A DNA stretch of 64,000 nt, from positions 1,582,330 through 1,646,329 of the forward strand of contig NZ_LFMD02000003.1 of assembly GCF_015776785.2 (NCBI RefSeq). Reading direction: 5' to 3'. The first letter of the stretch is position 1; the number at the start of each line of letters is the position of its first letter. The notes beneath the pieces were generated by a model. The model was given only the letters and a program-made list of their open reading frames with translations, did no database searches and was not told where the DNA came from. Of this stretch, positions 17,682 through 26,561 are shown in pieces. The DNA comes from Kitasatospora sp. SUK 42 (GTDB taxonomy: Bacteria > Actinomycetota > Actinomycetes > Streptomycetales > Streptomycetaceae). A program made the position numbers and the translations under genes.

Positions 17682-19102
17682 CCGACGGAACAGCCGACGA
17701 GACGACCGGCGACACGGCCGGCGGCACGACCGGCGGCACGACCGGCGGCACGACCGACGAACTCGCCGCCCGAATAGCCGGGTTGATGCCACGGGCGAAG
17801 GACGACCTGGCCGAGCTGGTAACCCTCCCGTCCGTCGCCGACCCCCGGCAGTACCCGCCGGAGAAGTGCCGGGAGGCCGCCGAGTGGGTCGCCGCCGCCT
17901 TCACCGAAGCCGGTCTGCGCGACGTCCACCTGGAGGAGACCCCGGACGGCAGCCACGCCGTGATCGGCCACCGCCCGCCCCCGCCCGGCGCCCCGACCGT
18001 GCTGCTCTACAGCCACTACGACGTCCAGCCCCCGCTCGACGACGCCGCCTGGACCTCCCCGCCGTTCGAGCTCACCGAGCGCGACGGCCGCTGGTACGGG
18101 CGCGGCGCCGCCGACTGCAAGGGCAACATCGTCATGCACCTCACCGCGCTGCGGGCGCTCGGCGACGACCTCCCGGTCGGCGTCAAGCTGGTGGTCGAGG
18201 GCTCCGAGGAGCAGGGCACCGGCGGCCTGGAGGCGTACCTGCCCCCGCACGCCGGCGAGTTGCACGCGGACGCCCTGCTGATCTGCGACACCGGCAACGC
18301 CGCCGTCGGCATCCCCACCGCCACCACCTCGCTGCGCGGGGTCGCCAACGTGGTGGTCACCGTCCGGGCGCTCCACGGCGACGTGCACTCCGGCATGTTC
18401 GGCGGCCCCGCCCCGGACGCCCTCGCCGCGCTGATCCGGATGCTCGACTCGCTGCGCGACGCCGACGGCGGCACCCGGATCGACGGCCTGGACCGCACCG
18501 GCACCTGGAGCGGCGCCGGGTACGACGAGACCCGGTTCCGGGCCGACGCCGGAGTGCTGGACGGCGTCCGGCTGACCGGCTCCGGCACCGTCGCAGACCG
18601 GCTCTGGGCCCGCCCTGCCGTCACCGTCCTCGGCATCGACTGCCCGCCCGTGGTCGGCTCGGCCGCCGCCGTCCCGGCCACCGCCCGCGCCCGGGTGAGC
18701 CTGCGGGTGCCGCCCGGCACCGACGCCCGCACCGCCCAGGACGCGCTGGTCGGGCACCTGGAGGCCGCCGCCCCCTGGGGTGTGCGGGTCGAGGTCGAAC
18801 GGGAGAGCGCCGGCTCGCCGTTCCGGGCGGACACCGGCGGGCCCGCGTACGCGGCGCTGGACCGGGCGATGCGGGAGGTCTACGGCACGCCGATGTCCTT
18901 CCTCGGCCAGGGCGGCTCGATCCCGCTCTGCAACGTCCTCGCCGGCACCTTCCCCGAGGCGGAGATCGTCCTGATCGGCGTCGAGGAGCCGCGCTGCCTG
19001 ATTCACGCTCCGAACGAGAGCGTCGACCCGGAGGAGATCCGGCGGATGGCCCACGTCGAGGCGCTCTTCCTCCGGCACTTCGCCAACTCGGCCAGCACGT
19101 GA
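17678..19102 (+). CDS. M20-family metallopeptidase (dipeptidase)
   Basis: A 474-residue di-zinc peptidase. An N-terminal tail of four Gly/Thr units (GGTT, a 12-bp DNA repeat) precedes the catalytic domain. Metal and catalytic residues are visible: H113/D115 (YSHYDVQP), D146 (GRGAADCKGN), E177/E178 (VEGSEEQGTGG), an aspartate in ICDTGN and the late histidine in IHAPNESVD. The dimerisation domain lies about residues 225-385. It probably splits dipeptides in the cytoplasm. Its ATG overlaps the permease-remnant stop (ATGA), so once it would have acted on peptides or amino acids delivered by that permease. Confidence 0.92.
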   Translation: MTDGTADETTGDTAGGTTGGTTGGTTDELAARIAGLMPRAKDDLAELVTLPSVADPRQYPPEKCREAAEWVAAAFTEAGLRDVHLEETPDGSHAVIGHRPPPPGAPTVLLYSHYDVQPPLDDAAWTSPPFELTERDGRWYGRGAADCKGNIVMHLTALRALGDDLPVGVKLVVEGSEEQGTGGLEAYLPPHAGELHADALLICDTGNAAVGIPTATTSLRGVANVVVTVRALHGDVHSGMFGGPAPDALAALIRMLDSLRDADGGTRIDGLDRTGTWSGAGYDETRFRADAGVLDGVRLTGSGTVADRLWARPAVTVLGIDCPPVVGSAAAVPATARARVSLRVPPGTDARTAQDALVGHLEAAAPWGVRVEVERESAGSPFRADTGGPAYAALDRAMREVYGTPMSFLGQGGSIPLCNVLAGTFPEAEIVLIGVEEPRCLIHAPNESVDPEEIRRMAHVEALFLRHFANSAST

Positions 19103-19146
19103 TGGAGTTGACGCAAGGCCCGCCCGGACCACGAGGAGGAAGCACC

Positions 19147-20265
19147 GTGCCCCGTCCCTTCACCGTCGAGGACCACGCCGCCCGGATGGCCCGGGCCGCC
19201 GCCGACGCGACCGCCGCCGGGCTGGCCGGCCTGGTCGTCGCGCCCGGCCCCGACCTGGCGTACCTGTGCGGCTACACGCCCACCGCGATCACCGAGCGGC
19301 TCACCGCCCTCGTCCTCGCCGCCGGGCGCCGGCCCGCCCTGGTGGTCCCCAGGCTGGAGCGTCCCGACGCCGAGAAGGCGGTCGGCGCCCCGGCCGTCGA
19401 GCTGCTCGACTGGTCCGACGGCAAGAACCCGTACGCCGCCGTCAGCCCGCTGTTCGACCCGGCCGGGCGGTACGGCGTCTCCGACAACACCTGGGCGATG
19501 CACCTGCTCGGCCTCCAGTCCGCGCTGCCCGGCGCCTCGTTCACCTCGCTCACCGAGACCCTGCCGATGCTGCGCGCGGTCAAGGACGCCGAGGAGCTGG
19601 AGCGGCTGGCCGCGGCCGGCGGCGCCGCGGACGCCGCCTACCGGGGCATCCTGGACGTCCCCTTCGCCGGCCGCCGGGAGACCGACGTGGCCGCCGACCT
19701 CGGCGCGCTGCTCATCCAGTACGGGCACAGCCAGGTCGACTTCACCGTGGTCGGCTCCGGCCCCAACGGCGCCAACCCGCACCACGAGGCCGGGGACCGG
19801 GTCATCCGGACCGGCGACACCGTGGTGCTGGACTTCGGCGGACTCAAGGACGGCTACGGCTCCGACACCACCCGCACCGTGCACGTCGGCCCGGACGTCC
19901 CGGCCGAGGTGCGGAAGGTGCACGACGTGGTCCGGCTCGCCCAGCAGACCGCCTTCGAGGCGGTCCACCCCGGGGTGAGCTGCCAGGAGATCGACCGGAT
20001 CGCCCGACGGGTGATCACCGAGGCGGGCTACGGCGAGTACTTCATCCACCGCACCGGCCACGGCATCGGCACCACCACGCACGAGCCGCCGTACCTGGTC
20101 GAGGGCGAGGAGCGGCCGCTCGTGCCCGGCATGTGCTTCTCGATCGAGCCCGGCATCTACCTGCCCGGCCGGTTCGGGGTGCGGATCGAGGACATCGTCA
20201 CGGTCACCCCGACCGGGGGCCGACGCTTCAACAACACCCCGCACGAGCTGGGCACCGTCTCCTGA
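19147..20265 (+). CDS. M24-family aminopeptidase (Xaa-Pro dipeptidase-like)
   Basis: A 372-residue protein starting at GTG behind GAGGAGGA. The N-terminal creatinase-like domain (1-125) includes AYLCGYTPTAITERL. The C-terminal pita-bread domain has the five metal ligands in order: VVLDFGG, GYGSDTTRT, HRTGHGIGTTTHE, FSIEPGIYL and RIEDIVTV. These define Xaa-Pro peptidases. It lies 44 bp after the M20 peptidase, forming a peptide-degradation unit with it. The upstream frame through the M20 gene is spurious. Confidence 0.92.
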   Translation: MPRPFTVEDHAARMARAAADATAAGLAGLVVAPGPDLAYLCGYTPTAITERLTALVLAAGRRPALVVPRLERPDAEKAVGAPAVELLDWSDGKNPYAAVSPLFDPAGRYGVSDNTWAMHLLGLQSALPGASFTSLTETLPMLRAVKDAEELERLAAAGGAADAAYRGILDVPFAGRRETDVAADLGALLIQYGHSQVDFTVVGSGPNGANPHHEAGDRVIRTGDTVVLDFGGLKDGYGSDTTRTVHVGPDVPAEVRKVHDVVRLAQQTAFEAVHPGVSCQEIDRIARRVITEAGYGEYFIHRTGHGIGTTTHEPPYLVEGEERPLVPGMCFSIEPGIYLPGRFGVRIEDIVTVTPTGGRRFNNTPHELGTVS

Positions 20266-20422
20266 TGAGCCCTCCGACGAACGCGCCGATGCGCCCTCCG
20301 ATGCGTCACCCCGCCCCCACGGCTCCGGCCATGCTCCGTGCACATCCCATGTGCGTCTTTCTTACGAGCCGGTCATGGTTCACCCAGAGTCCTCCAAGTT
20401 TGCGTTGGTAGTTTCGGTGAGC

Positions 20423-21421
20423 ATGACCAAGGTGCTCAGCCCGGCCCCGCCGACCCCGGCAGGGGCCGGCCGACTGCGACCCGTGACCGACCGTTCCCGC
20501 CGCACCGGGCTGTCCAGACTCCGATTGTTGGCCTGGCCGCTCTACCTGGCCGCCTTCGGCTGGTTCCTGCACACCCAGGGCCTGGCCTTCGCCAACGACG
20601 TGGTGTTCCTGTGGCTGATCGGCGCGCTGCTGACCGCGGCCGTGCACAGCGGCCACGGCCGGCGCGGCTTCCTGCTGGTGCTGCGCGACTGGATCCCGGT
20701 GATGGCCGTGGTCTGGGTGTACTCGCTGCTGCGCGGCTACGGCGCGCACACCCCGTGGGCCCCGCACTGGCTGCCGCAGCTGCGCGCCGACGAGGTGCTC
20801 GGCTTCGGTGAGACCTGGACGGTACGGCTCCAGCACGCGCTCTACACCCCCGGCTCGCCGCACTGGTACGACTACGCGGCGATGGTCGTCTACCTCTCGC
20901 ACTTCCTCGTGGTCTTCGTCCTGCTCGCGATCCTCTGGCGGCGGGCCCACCAGCGCTTCCGGCAGCTGCTCGCCTGCTACCTGGCGCTCACCTTCGCCGG
21001 CTTCGCGACCTACCTGCTCTACCCGGCCGACCCGCCGTGGCTGGTCTCCCAGGAGGGCAACCTGCCGCACCTGAGCCGGGTGGTCTGGGAGGTCGTCTCC
21101 GCCGCCGGGGTGCCGCAGGCCGACTCGCTGCTGGAGAACGGCAGTCAGTTCGCCAACGACGTCGCCGCGATGCCCTCGCTGCACTCCGCCTACCCGGCGA
21201 TGCTGCTGTTCTTCTTCTGGCCGACCGCCCGGCCGTGGCTGCGGGCGCTGCTGGTCGCCTATCCGCTCGCGATGGCGTTCACCCTGGTCTACGGAGCCGA
21301 GCACTTCATCGTGGACATCTTCGCCGGCTGGACGTACGCGGCGGTGGTGGTCTTCGGCCTGCGCTACCTGCGCAACCGCCGTACGGCGCGGCGGACGGCC
21401 CGGGCAGACTTGGCGGCGTGA
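20423..21421 (+). CDS. PAP2/Aur1-like membrane phosphatase or inositol-phosphotransferase
   Basis: A 332-residue integral membrane protein with about six helices. The PAP2 motifs are present late: AAMPSLHSAYP (about 250) and VYGAEHFIVDIFAGW (about 290), the C2 and C3 motifs used by Aur1-type phosphoinositol transferases and lipid phosphatases. A preceding YPADPPW resembles the C1 region. The reaction is therefore phosphate transfer or hydrolysis on a lipid head group, substrate unknown. A -10-like TAGTTT (20409-20414) lies 8 nt before the ATG, suggesting a leaderless mRNA. Its stop overlaps the following gene. Confidence 0.8.
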   Translation: MTKVLSPAPPTPAGAGRLRPVTDRSRRTGLSRLRLLAWPLYLAAFGWFLHTQGLAFANDVVFLWLIGALLTAAVHSGHGRRGFLLVLRDWIPVMAVVWVYSLLRGYGAHTPWAPHWLPQLRADEVLGFGETWTVRLQHALYTPGSPHWYDYAAMVVYLSHFLVVFVLLAILWRRAHQRFRQLLACYLALTFAGFATYLLYPADPPWLVSQEGNLPHLSRVVWEVVSAAGVPQADSLLENGSQFANDVAAMPSLHSAYPAMLLFFFWPTARPWLRALLVAYPLAMAFTLVYGAEHFIVDIFAGWTYAAVVVFGLRYLRNRRTARRTARADLAA

Positions 21422-22056
21422 CCTCGCACCCGCCGATCCCCCCGGTCTCCCCGATTCCTCCGGTTCCCCCGATGAAGCCGACGCCCGAGCAGCTGAGGGC
21501 AGCCCAGGACACCACCATCCCGGACGTCACCGGGCCCGGGCTGCGGGTGCTGTTCTGCGGCATCAACCCGGGCCTGTGGTCCGGCGCCACCGGGCACCAC
21601 TTCGCCCGGCCCGGCAACCGCTTCTGGCCCGCCCTGCACCGCTCCGGCTTCACCGAGCGCCAGTACCGCCCGGACGAGCAGGGCGAGCTGCCCGCGCTCG
21701 GCCTGGGCATCACCAACGTCGCCCCGCGCACCACCGCCAAGGCGGACGAGCTCACCGCCGAGGAGCTGCGCGCGGGCGGCGCGGCGCTGCGCGAACGGGT
21801 GCTGCGGCTGCGCCCGCGCGTCCTGGCCGTGCTCGGCATCGGCGCCTACCGGACGGCCTTCGGGCGGCGGCAGGCGGCGATCGGGCGCCAGCCGGAGGGC
21901 ATCGGCGGCACCGAGGTGTGGGTGCTGCCCAACCCGAGCGGGCTCAACGCCCACTACACGCTGGACGCGCTGGCCGCGGAGTTCCGCAAGCTCCGCGAGA
22001 GCGTCGACGGGCTCGACGGGCCCGGCGGGCTCGACGGGCCCGACCGCGTGGGTTAG
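21418..22056 (+). CDS. mug: Mug-type G/U mismatch-specific DNA glycosylase
   Basis: 212 residues from a GTG overlapping the previous stop (GTGA); an ATG at 21472 would remove a Pro-rich leader but lacks a ribosome site. The UDG-fold active-site segment LFCGINPGLWSGATGHHFARPGNRFWP matches the Mug/TDG family, whose GINPG asparagine activates water. The second motif is LPNPSGLNAHY near residue 175. It removes uracil or thymine mispaired with G. The C-terminus repeats GLDGP. The gene ends 4 bp inside the convergent LysR gene. Confidence 0.9.
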   Translation: MTSHPPIPPVSPIPPVPPMKPTPEQLRAAQDTTIPDVTGPGLRVLFCGINPGLWSGATGHHFARPGNRFWPALHRSGFTERQYRPDEQGELPALGLGITNVAPRTTAKADELTAEELRAGGAALRERVLRLRPRVLAVLGIGAYRTAFGRRQAAIGRQPEGIGGTEVWVLPNPSGLNAHYTLDALAAEFRKLRESVDGLDGPGGLDGPDRVG

Positions 22057-22949
22057 GCCGCCGTCAGCCCCTCCGGCAGCGGCAGCTCGCGCAGCTCGCG
22101 GATCAGCGCCCGGACGGCCGCCGTCCCGGCCAGCTCCGGGGTGGTGACGTACCCGACGAAGCGGCTGGGCGGTCGCGGGCCGAGGTCGGTGACGGCCAGT
22201 CCGGGCGGGGCGCCGAGCAGCGCCGTCCGGGGCATGATCGCCATGCCGAGGCCCTGGGAGACCAGGGCGAGGGCCATCGTGTCGTCCTCCACGTCGACGG
22301 TCGCGGGCGGGAGCCAGTCCTGCCTCCGCCACCAGTCCCTGGTGTAGGAGTCGCAGTTCTCCTGCCAGTCGACCAGCGGCAGCCCGCGCGGCGCCGGGTG
22401 GTCCTGCGGGTGCGCCAGCCCGTACGTCTCCCGGTACAGCCGCGCCGCGAGCAGTCCGGGGACGGCCGGCGGGCCGCCGGCGTCCAGGGTGGCCAGCCCG
22501 AGGTCAGCGCGCCCGTCGGCGACCTCCCCGGCGGTGCCGCGGCCGAGTTCCCGGACGATCCGCACGTGCGGGGTGAGCCCGGGGTGCCGGGCGGCGAGCC
22601 GGGCCAGGACGGGCGGCAGCAGGTGGGCGGCGGCGCTGCGGAACGCGGCGATCCGCAGCGTTCCGGTCACCGGCCCCGCCGTACCCGGCCCGCGCACCTC
22701 GGGGCCCATCGCGGCCATCAGCCGGAGGATCCGTCGGGCGTACGCCACCGCCCGCGCGCCGGCCTCGGTGGGGCGTGCGCCGTGGCGCCCGCGGTCGAAG
22801 AGCACCGCGCCGAGCTTCCGCTCACAGGCGCGCACGGCGTGCGAGACGGCGGACTGGGTGGTGTCCAGGCGCACGGCGGCGGCCGTGAAGCTCCGCTCCT
22901 CCTCCACGGCGACCAGGACGCGCAGCTCGTGCGGGGCGAGATCCGTCAT
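22053..22949 (-). CDS. LysR-family transcriptional regulator
   Basis: A 298-residue regulator from MTDLAPHELRVL; a start 8 codons upstream is possible. The N-terminal winged HTH reads ALVAVEEERSFTAAAVRLDTTQSAVSHAVRACERKLGAVLFDR-like, classical LysR. The C-terminal periplasmic-binding-like domain (about 80-290) senses an unknown ligand. TAGATT on the minus strand lies 7 nt before the chosen ATG, consistent with a leaderless transcript. It is divergent from an NADP-dependent oxidoreductase gene, which it probably controls. Confidence 0.87.
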   Translation of the reverse strand: MTDLAPHELRVLVAVEEERSFTAAAVRLDTTQSAVSHAVRACERKLGAVLFDRGRHGARPTEAGARAVAYARRILRLMAAMGPEVRGPGTAGPVTGTLRIAAFRSAAAHLLPPVLARLAARHPGLTPHVRIVRELGRGTAGEVADGRADLGLATLDAGGPPAVPGLLAARLYRETYGLAHPQDHPAPRGLPLVDWQENCDSYTRDWWRRQDWLPPATVDVEDDTMALALVSQGLGMAIMPRTALLGAPPGLAVTDLGPRPPSRFVGYVTTPELAGTAAVRALIRELRELPLPEGLTAA

Positions 22950-23086
22950 GCGCCCGAATCTACCGGCATCCATCGAAGCCGCTCATGGAAACCGCCCATC
23001 CATCACCGCGGACCCCTGCCCGGCCGCTCCCCCGCTTCCTACGGTGGGCACGTCCGATCCGCCCTCCCCCGTACGGAGCGCCGCCG

Positions 23087-24091
23087 ATGTCCCGCCCCAC
23101 CGCCCGCGTCGTCCACCAGGTCTCCCGCCCCTCGGGCGCGCCCAGCGCCGAGAACTTCGCCTTCGTCGACGAGACCATCCCGGCCCTCGCCGCCGGCGAG
23201 GCCCTGGTCGAGAACATCTACCAGTCCGTCGACCCGTACATGCGCGAGCTGATGGACGAGGACGGCTGGGAGCTGCACGGCCCGCTGGAGGGCCGCACCA
23301 TCGGCCGGGTGGTGGAGTCCCGGGCCGACGCGCTGCCGGTCGGCGCCGTGGTCTTCCACCGTCAGGCCTGGCGCACCCACTCGGTGGTGACCGCCGACGG
23401 CGCGAACGTGCTGCCCGACTTCGACGGCGTCCCGCTCAGCGCCCACCTGTCGATCCTCGGCGGCACCGGCCTGTCCGCCTGGGTCGGCCTGACCCGGGTC
23501 GCCAAGCTCCAGCCCGACGAGACCGTGTTCATCTCGGCCGCGGCCGGCGGCGTCGGCACCGCCGCCGGCCGGATCGCCCGGCTGCTCGGCGCCGGCCGGA
23601 TCATCGGCAGCACCGGCTCCGCCGCCAAGGCCGCCCACCTCACCGAGCACGTCGGCTTCGACGTCGCCTTCGACTACCACGACGGCCCGATCGCCGACCG
23701 CCTGCGCGAGGCCGCCCCGGACGGGCTGCACGTCTACCTCGACAACGTCGGCGGCGAGCACCTGGAGGGCGCCATCGACGTGATGCGCGACTACGGCCGG
23801 ATCGCCTGGTGCGGCGCCGTCGCCCAGTACAACAGCCCGCTGGACCCGCCGCCCGCGCCGCGCAACCTCTACGACGTGGTCGGCCGGAGCCTGCGGCTGG
23901 AGGGCTTCCTGGTCCGCAACAACCTGGACGCCCGCCCCGAGCTCTACGACTTCCTCGTCCCGCACCTGCGCTCCGGCGCCATCATCCCGGACGAGACCGT
24001 CGTGGACGGCTTCGACCGCGTGGTGGAGGCCTTCCTCGGCGTGCTGACGGGTGCCAACACCGGCAAGATGATCGTCCGGATCGGCGACTGA
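23087..24091 (+). CDS. NADP-dependent alkenal/enone oxidoreductase (MDR, CurA-like)
   Basis: A 334-residue zinc-free medium-chain reductase of the leukotriene B4 12-hydroxydehydrogenase / YncB (CurA) type. Visible are VDPYMRELM (about 45), the Rossmann motif AAAGGVGTAAGRIARLLGA (about 145-163), IGSTGS for NADP phosphate contact, FDYHDG and VYLDNVGGEHLEGAIDVM. No zinc ligands are present. It reduces alpha,beta-unsaturated carbonyls with NADPH. The ATG follows CGGAGCG; the 34 upstream in-frame codons are unlikely to be translated. It is the probable target of the divergent LysR regulator. Confidence 0.9.
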   Translation: MSRPTARVVHQVSRPSGAPSAENFAFVDETIPALAAGEALVENIYQSVDPYMRELMDEDGWELHGPLEGRTIGRVVESRADALPVGAVVFHRQAWRTHSVVTADGANVLPDFDGVPLSAHLSILGGTGLSAWVGLTRVAKLQPDETVFISAAAGGVGTAAGRIARLLGAGRIIGSTGSAAKAAHLTEHVGFDVAFDYHDGPIADRLREAAPDGLHVYLDNVGGEHLEGAIDVMRDYGRIAWCGAVAQYNSPLDPPPAPRNLYDVVGRSLRLEGFLVRNNLDARPELYDFLVPHLRSGAIIPDETVVDGFDRVVEAFLGVLTGANTGKMIVRIGD

Positions 24092-24106
24092 CCGACTCCG
24101 CCTCCG

Positions 24107-25063
24107 CTACAGCGGCGTGACGGCCTTGAGCACCACCAGCAGGGCCACCGCGGCGTTGAGCGCGCACAGCGCCGAGGCCGCCGTGCCGACCGCCGCGACC
24201 ATCGCCGCCAGACCCGCCGGGGTCTTGGCCGGCGGCCAGTTGCGGGCGGTCGGCACCGGGCCGAGCAGCGCGGCCACCCGGCGCGGCACCGGGCCGGGCG
24301 CGGCGGCCGGGGCGGCGAAGGCCGCGAAGCCGGGTGCCGGAGCGGCGTGCGAGACCAGGGCCGCCCGGGCCACCGCCCGGGCGGTGATCCGGCGGTCCCC
24401 CACCGCCTGGGCCGACTCCTCGTCCGCCCAGCGCTCCGCGGCGAACGCCACCGCGTGCTGCAGCGGCCGCAGGAAGGGGTTGACGCAGGCCGCCAGCTGA
24501 GTGGTCAGCAGGTAGCGGTGGTGCCGGTGGCGCAGGTGCGCCCGCTCGTGCGCGAGCAGCGCCTCGCACTCGTCCTCGGCCAGCCCGGCCAGCATCCCGG
24601 TGGAGACCACCACCCGGCCGGGCGAACCGGGCAGCGCGTACGCGTACGGGCTGCGGTCCGGCAGCACCGCGAGGTCGCCGGCCCCGGCCGGGCCCCCGGG
24701 CAGCCCGGCCAGCGCCCGCCGGGCCCGGGCCCGGATCCGCAGGTGCCGCACGACCGTCCGGGTGCAGGTGAAGCCCACCAGCACCAGCAGCCACATCGCG
24801 GCCGTGCCGACCGTCTCGTGGTACGGCAGCGCGGCCCGCACCTCCGGGTCCGACCAGCTGTCCGGCAGCGGATTGCCGGGGATCTGCGCGGTGCCCACCA
24901 CGCCGATCAGCCCGAGGCAGAGCACGCTGCACACCGCCATCACCGCGCTGATCACCGTCATCAGCCGGGACGCGCCGCGCGGGTGCAGGTGCTGCTCGGT
25001 CAGACGCGCGATCGGCACCGCGGTCAGCGGCAGGATGAGCGGGAGGAAGACGAAGAAGCCCAC
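24107..25063 (-). CDS. M56-family membrane metalloprotease (BlaR1-like)
   Basis: A 318-residue membrane protein from GTG. Helices near residues 3-20, 35-57 and 87-104 precede a zinc protease domain with H172-E173-x-x-H176 (LLAHERAHLRHRH) and the downstream ERWADEESA glutamate. A last hydrophobic segment lies near 285-312. There is no C-terminal penicillin-binding sensor domain, so this is the short M56 form. It starts 3 bp after a BlaI-type repressor gene, the classical pair in which the protease relieves repression on stress. The signal is unknown. Confidence 0.88.
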   Translation of the reverse strand: MGFFVFLPLILPLTAVPIARLTEQHLHPRGASRLMTVISAVMAVCSVLCLGLIGVVGTAQIPGNPLPDSWSDPEVRAALPYHETVGTAAMWLLVLVGFTCTRTVVRHLRIRARARRALAGLPGGPAGAGDLAVLPDRSPYAYALPGSPGRVVVSTGMLAGLAEDECEALLAHERAHLRHRHHRYLLTTQLAACVNPFLRPLQHAVAFAAERWADEESAQAVGDRRITARAVARAALVSHAAPAPGFAAFAAPAAAPGPVPRRVAALLGPVPTARNWPPAKTPAGLAAMVAAVGTAASALCALNAAVALLVVLKAVTPL

Positions 25064-25066
25064 GGG

Positions 25067-25492
25067 TCAGCTCTCACGGTCGGCCGCTGCCGGATCGGCG
25101 GACGCGGCGTCGAGCAGCGCCCGCAGCAGTTCCTCGTCGTGCGGCAGCAGCGCGCTGACGAAGCTGGCCAGGACGGCGTCCCGGTCCGCCTCGCCGTCGA
25201 GCATCCGGCGCATCCGCAGCGCGGCCAGCCCGGCGGCATCGGAGGAGGCCTGCCAGAGGTAGGAGCGGCCGGAGCGGCCCCGGGAGACGGCGTTCTTGGC
25301 GTGCAGCCGGGACAGGATGGTCATCACCGTGGTGTACGCCAGGTCGCCTTCCAGACGTTCCTGGACCCACCCCGCGGTGACCGGACCGGGCGCCCGCTGG
25401 AGCACCGCCAGCACCTGCGCCTCCAGCTCGCCCTGGCCGCGCCGTCGGGCCGGCGCGTCCCCGGACGCCGGGGCGTGCCTCTCGTCTGCCAT
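25067..25492 (-). CDS. BlaI/MecI/CopY-family repressor
   Basis: A 141-residue winged-helix repressor. The motif LEAQVLAVLQRAPGPVTAGWVQERLEGDLAYTTVMTILSRLHAKNAV (about 22-67) is the BlaI HTH, with TTVMT as the recognition helix. SGRSYLWQA forms the wing, and the C-terminal helices (85-125) give dimerisation. It is the first gene of an operon with the M56 protease. An inverted repeat overlapping its promoter suggests autoregulation. Confidence 0.92.
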   Translation of the reverse strand: MADERHAPASGDAPARRRGQGELEAQVLAVLQRAPGPVTAGWVQERLEGDLAYTTVMTILSRLHAKNAVSRGRSGRSYLWQASSDAAGLAALRMRRMLDGEADRDAVLASFVSALLPHDEELLRALLDAASADPAAADRES

Positions 25493-25510
25493 GACGGCCC
25501 ACTCCCTCCG

Positions 25511-25549
25511 GATGCCGCGCCCCGGCCGACGGAGCGCGGCATCATCCTA
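25511..25549 (-). promoter_or_regulatory. BlaI-type promoter with dyad operator
   Basis: The minus strand has a -10 (TAGGAT, 25549-25544) followed directly by GATGCCGCGC and its complement GCGCGGCATC (25534-25543 and 25511-25520), 13 bp apart. A dyad over the start of transcription fits repression by the adjacent BlaI-like protein. The binding claim is inference. Confidence 0.5.
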
Positions 25550-25641
25550 GCGAGCCGGCCCCCCGCACCGAACGGCCCGGCACGAGGGTTCGGGGGCGTA
25601 CGAGGCAAGGACGCCCGGCCGTACCGGACGCCGCGTAGCCG

Positions 25642-26550
25642 TCAGCTCCGGGCCCGCTGGGTCACCGCGATGCAGACCAGCACCACCACCGCGGTGACCG
25701 GCGCGGCCGCCGGCAGGTGCTCGCCCATCAGCAGCACCGACCAGACCAGCGTCAGCAGCGGCTGGGCGAGCTGGAGCTGGCTGGCCCTCGGCACGCCGAT
25801 CTCGGCCATCCCCCGGTACCAGAGCACGAACCCGCCGAACTGCGAGACCGCCGCGATGTACGCCAGCCCGACCAGCGCCTTCGCCCCGAGCCGCACCGGC
25901 TCGGTGGCCAGCCCGAACGCGGAGGTCAGCACCATGACGGGCAGCGCGGCCAGCACCGCCCAGGCGATCACCTGGGCGCCCGGGAGGTCCCGGGACAGCC
26001 GCCCGCCCTCCGCGTAGCCGGCCGCGCAGATCGCCACGCCGACGAACAGGAGGAGGTCCGCGGCGGTCGGCCGGCCGTGGCTCTGCAGCAGGGTGAAGCC
26101 GAGCACGGCCGCCGCCCCCGCCAGCGCCGCCGCCCAGAAGGCCCGGGACGGCCGACGGCCGGTGCGCAGCGCCGCGACCACCGCGGTGGCCAGCGGCAGG
26201 ACGCCGATCACCACCGCCGAGTGGGCGGTCGAGGAGGTCCGCAGGGCGAGCGTGGTCAGCAGCGGGAAGCCCAGCACGCAGCCGCCGGAGACCACCAGCA
26301 GACCGGGCCAGTGCCGCCGCTTCGGCAGCGGGGCGGCGGAGGCCAGCAGGTAGAGCGCGGCCAGCACCCCGGACAGGGCGCCGCGCAGCCCGGTCGAGGT
26401 CCACGGGCCGAAGCCGGTCAGGGACCACGCGGTGGCGGGGAAGCTGAGCGAGAAGGAGGCCACCCCGAGGGCGGCGAGGGCGGTACCGGAGGTGGTGCCG
26501 CGCCGAGGTGCTATCGCCGGGGGCAGGGTAGCGCTATCGTGTGCCGTCAT
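25642..26550 (-). CDS. EamA/DMT-superfamily transporter
   Basis: A 302-residue permease with ten predicted helices in two EamA repeats (about 22-150 and 165-300). Signatures are FSFSFPATAWSL-like first helix, TALRTSSTAHSAVVIGVLPLATAVVAAL in repeat 1 and AAVSQFGGFVLWYRGMAEIGVPRASQLQLAQPLLTLV in repeat 2. It probably exports a metabolite or amino acid. The chosen ATG (MTAHDS) is the complement of a CATG whose other strand is the start of the divergent MocR regulator; a TACGCT -10 lies 5 nt upstream, so the mRNA is probably leaderless. Confidence 0.87.
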   Translation of the reverse strand: MTAHDSATLPPAIAPRRGTTSGTALAALGVASFSLSFPATAWSLTGFGPWTSTGLRGALSGVLAALYLLASAAPLPKRRHWPGLLVVSGGCVLGFPLLTTLALRTSSTAHSAVVIGVLPLATAVVAALRTGRRPSRAFWAAALAGAAAVLGFTLLQSHGRPTAADLLLFVGVAICAAGYAEGGRLSRDLPGAQVIAWAVLAALPVMVLTSAFGLATEPVRLGAKALVGLAYIAAVSQFGGFVLWYRGMAEIGVPRASQLQLAQPLLTLVWSVLLMGEHLPAAAPVTAVVVLVCIAVTQRARS

Positions 26551-26561
26551 GAATGAGCGTA
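26535..26561. promoter_or_regulatory. Overlapping divergent leaderless promoters
   Basis: Plus strand: TATCGT (26535-26540), then 8 nt to the ATG at 26549. Minus strand: TACGCT (26561-26556), then CATTC and the ATG at 26550. The two start codons share the bases CATG (26548-26551). Neither gene has room for a ribosome site outside the other's coding sequence. Confidence 0.6.

Noticed and set aside
17690-17765. Cys/Arg repeat frame on the minus strand (CRRSCRRSC pattern)
   Set aside because: It is the complement of a 12-bp repeat encoding GGTT units at the N-terminus of the M20 peptidase. No start or other support for a peptide.
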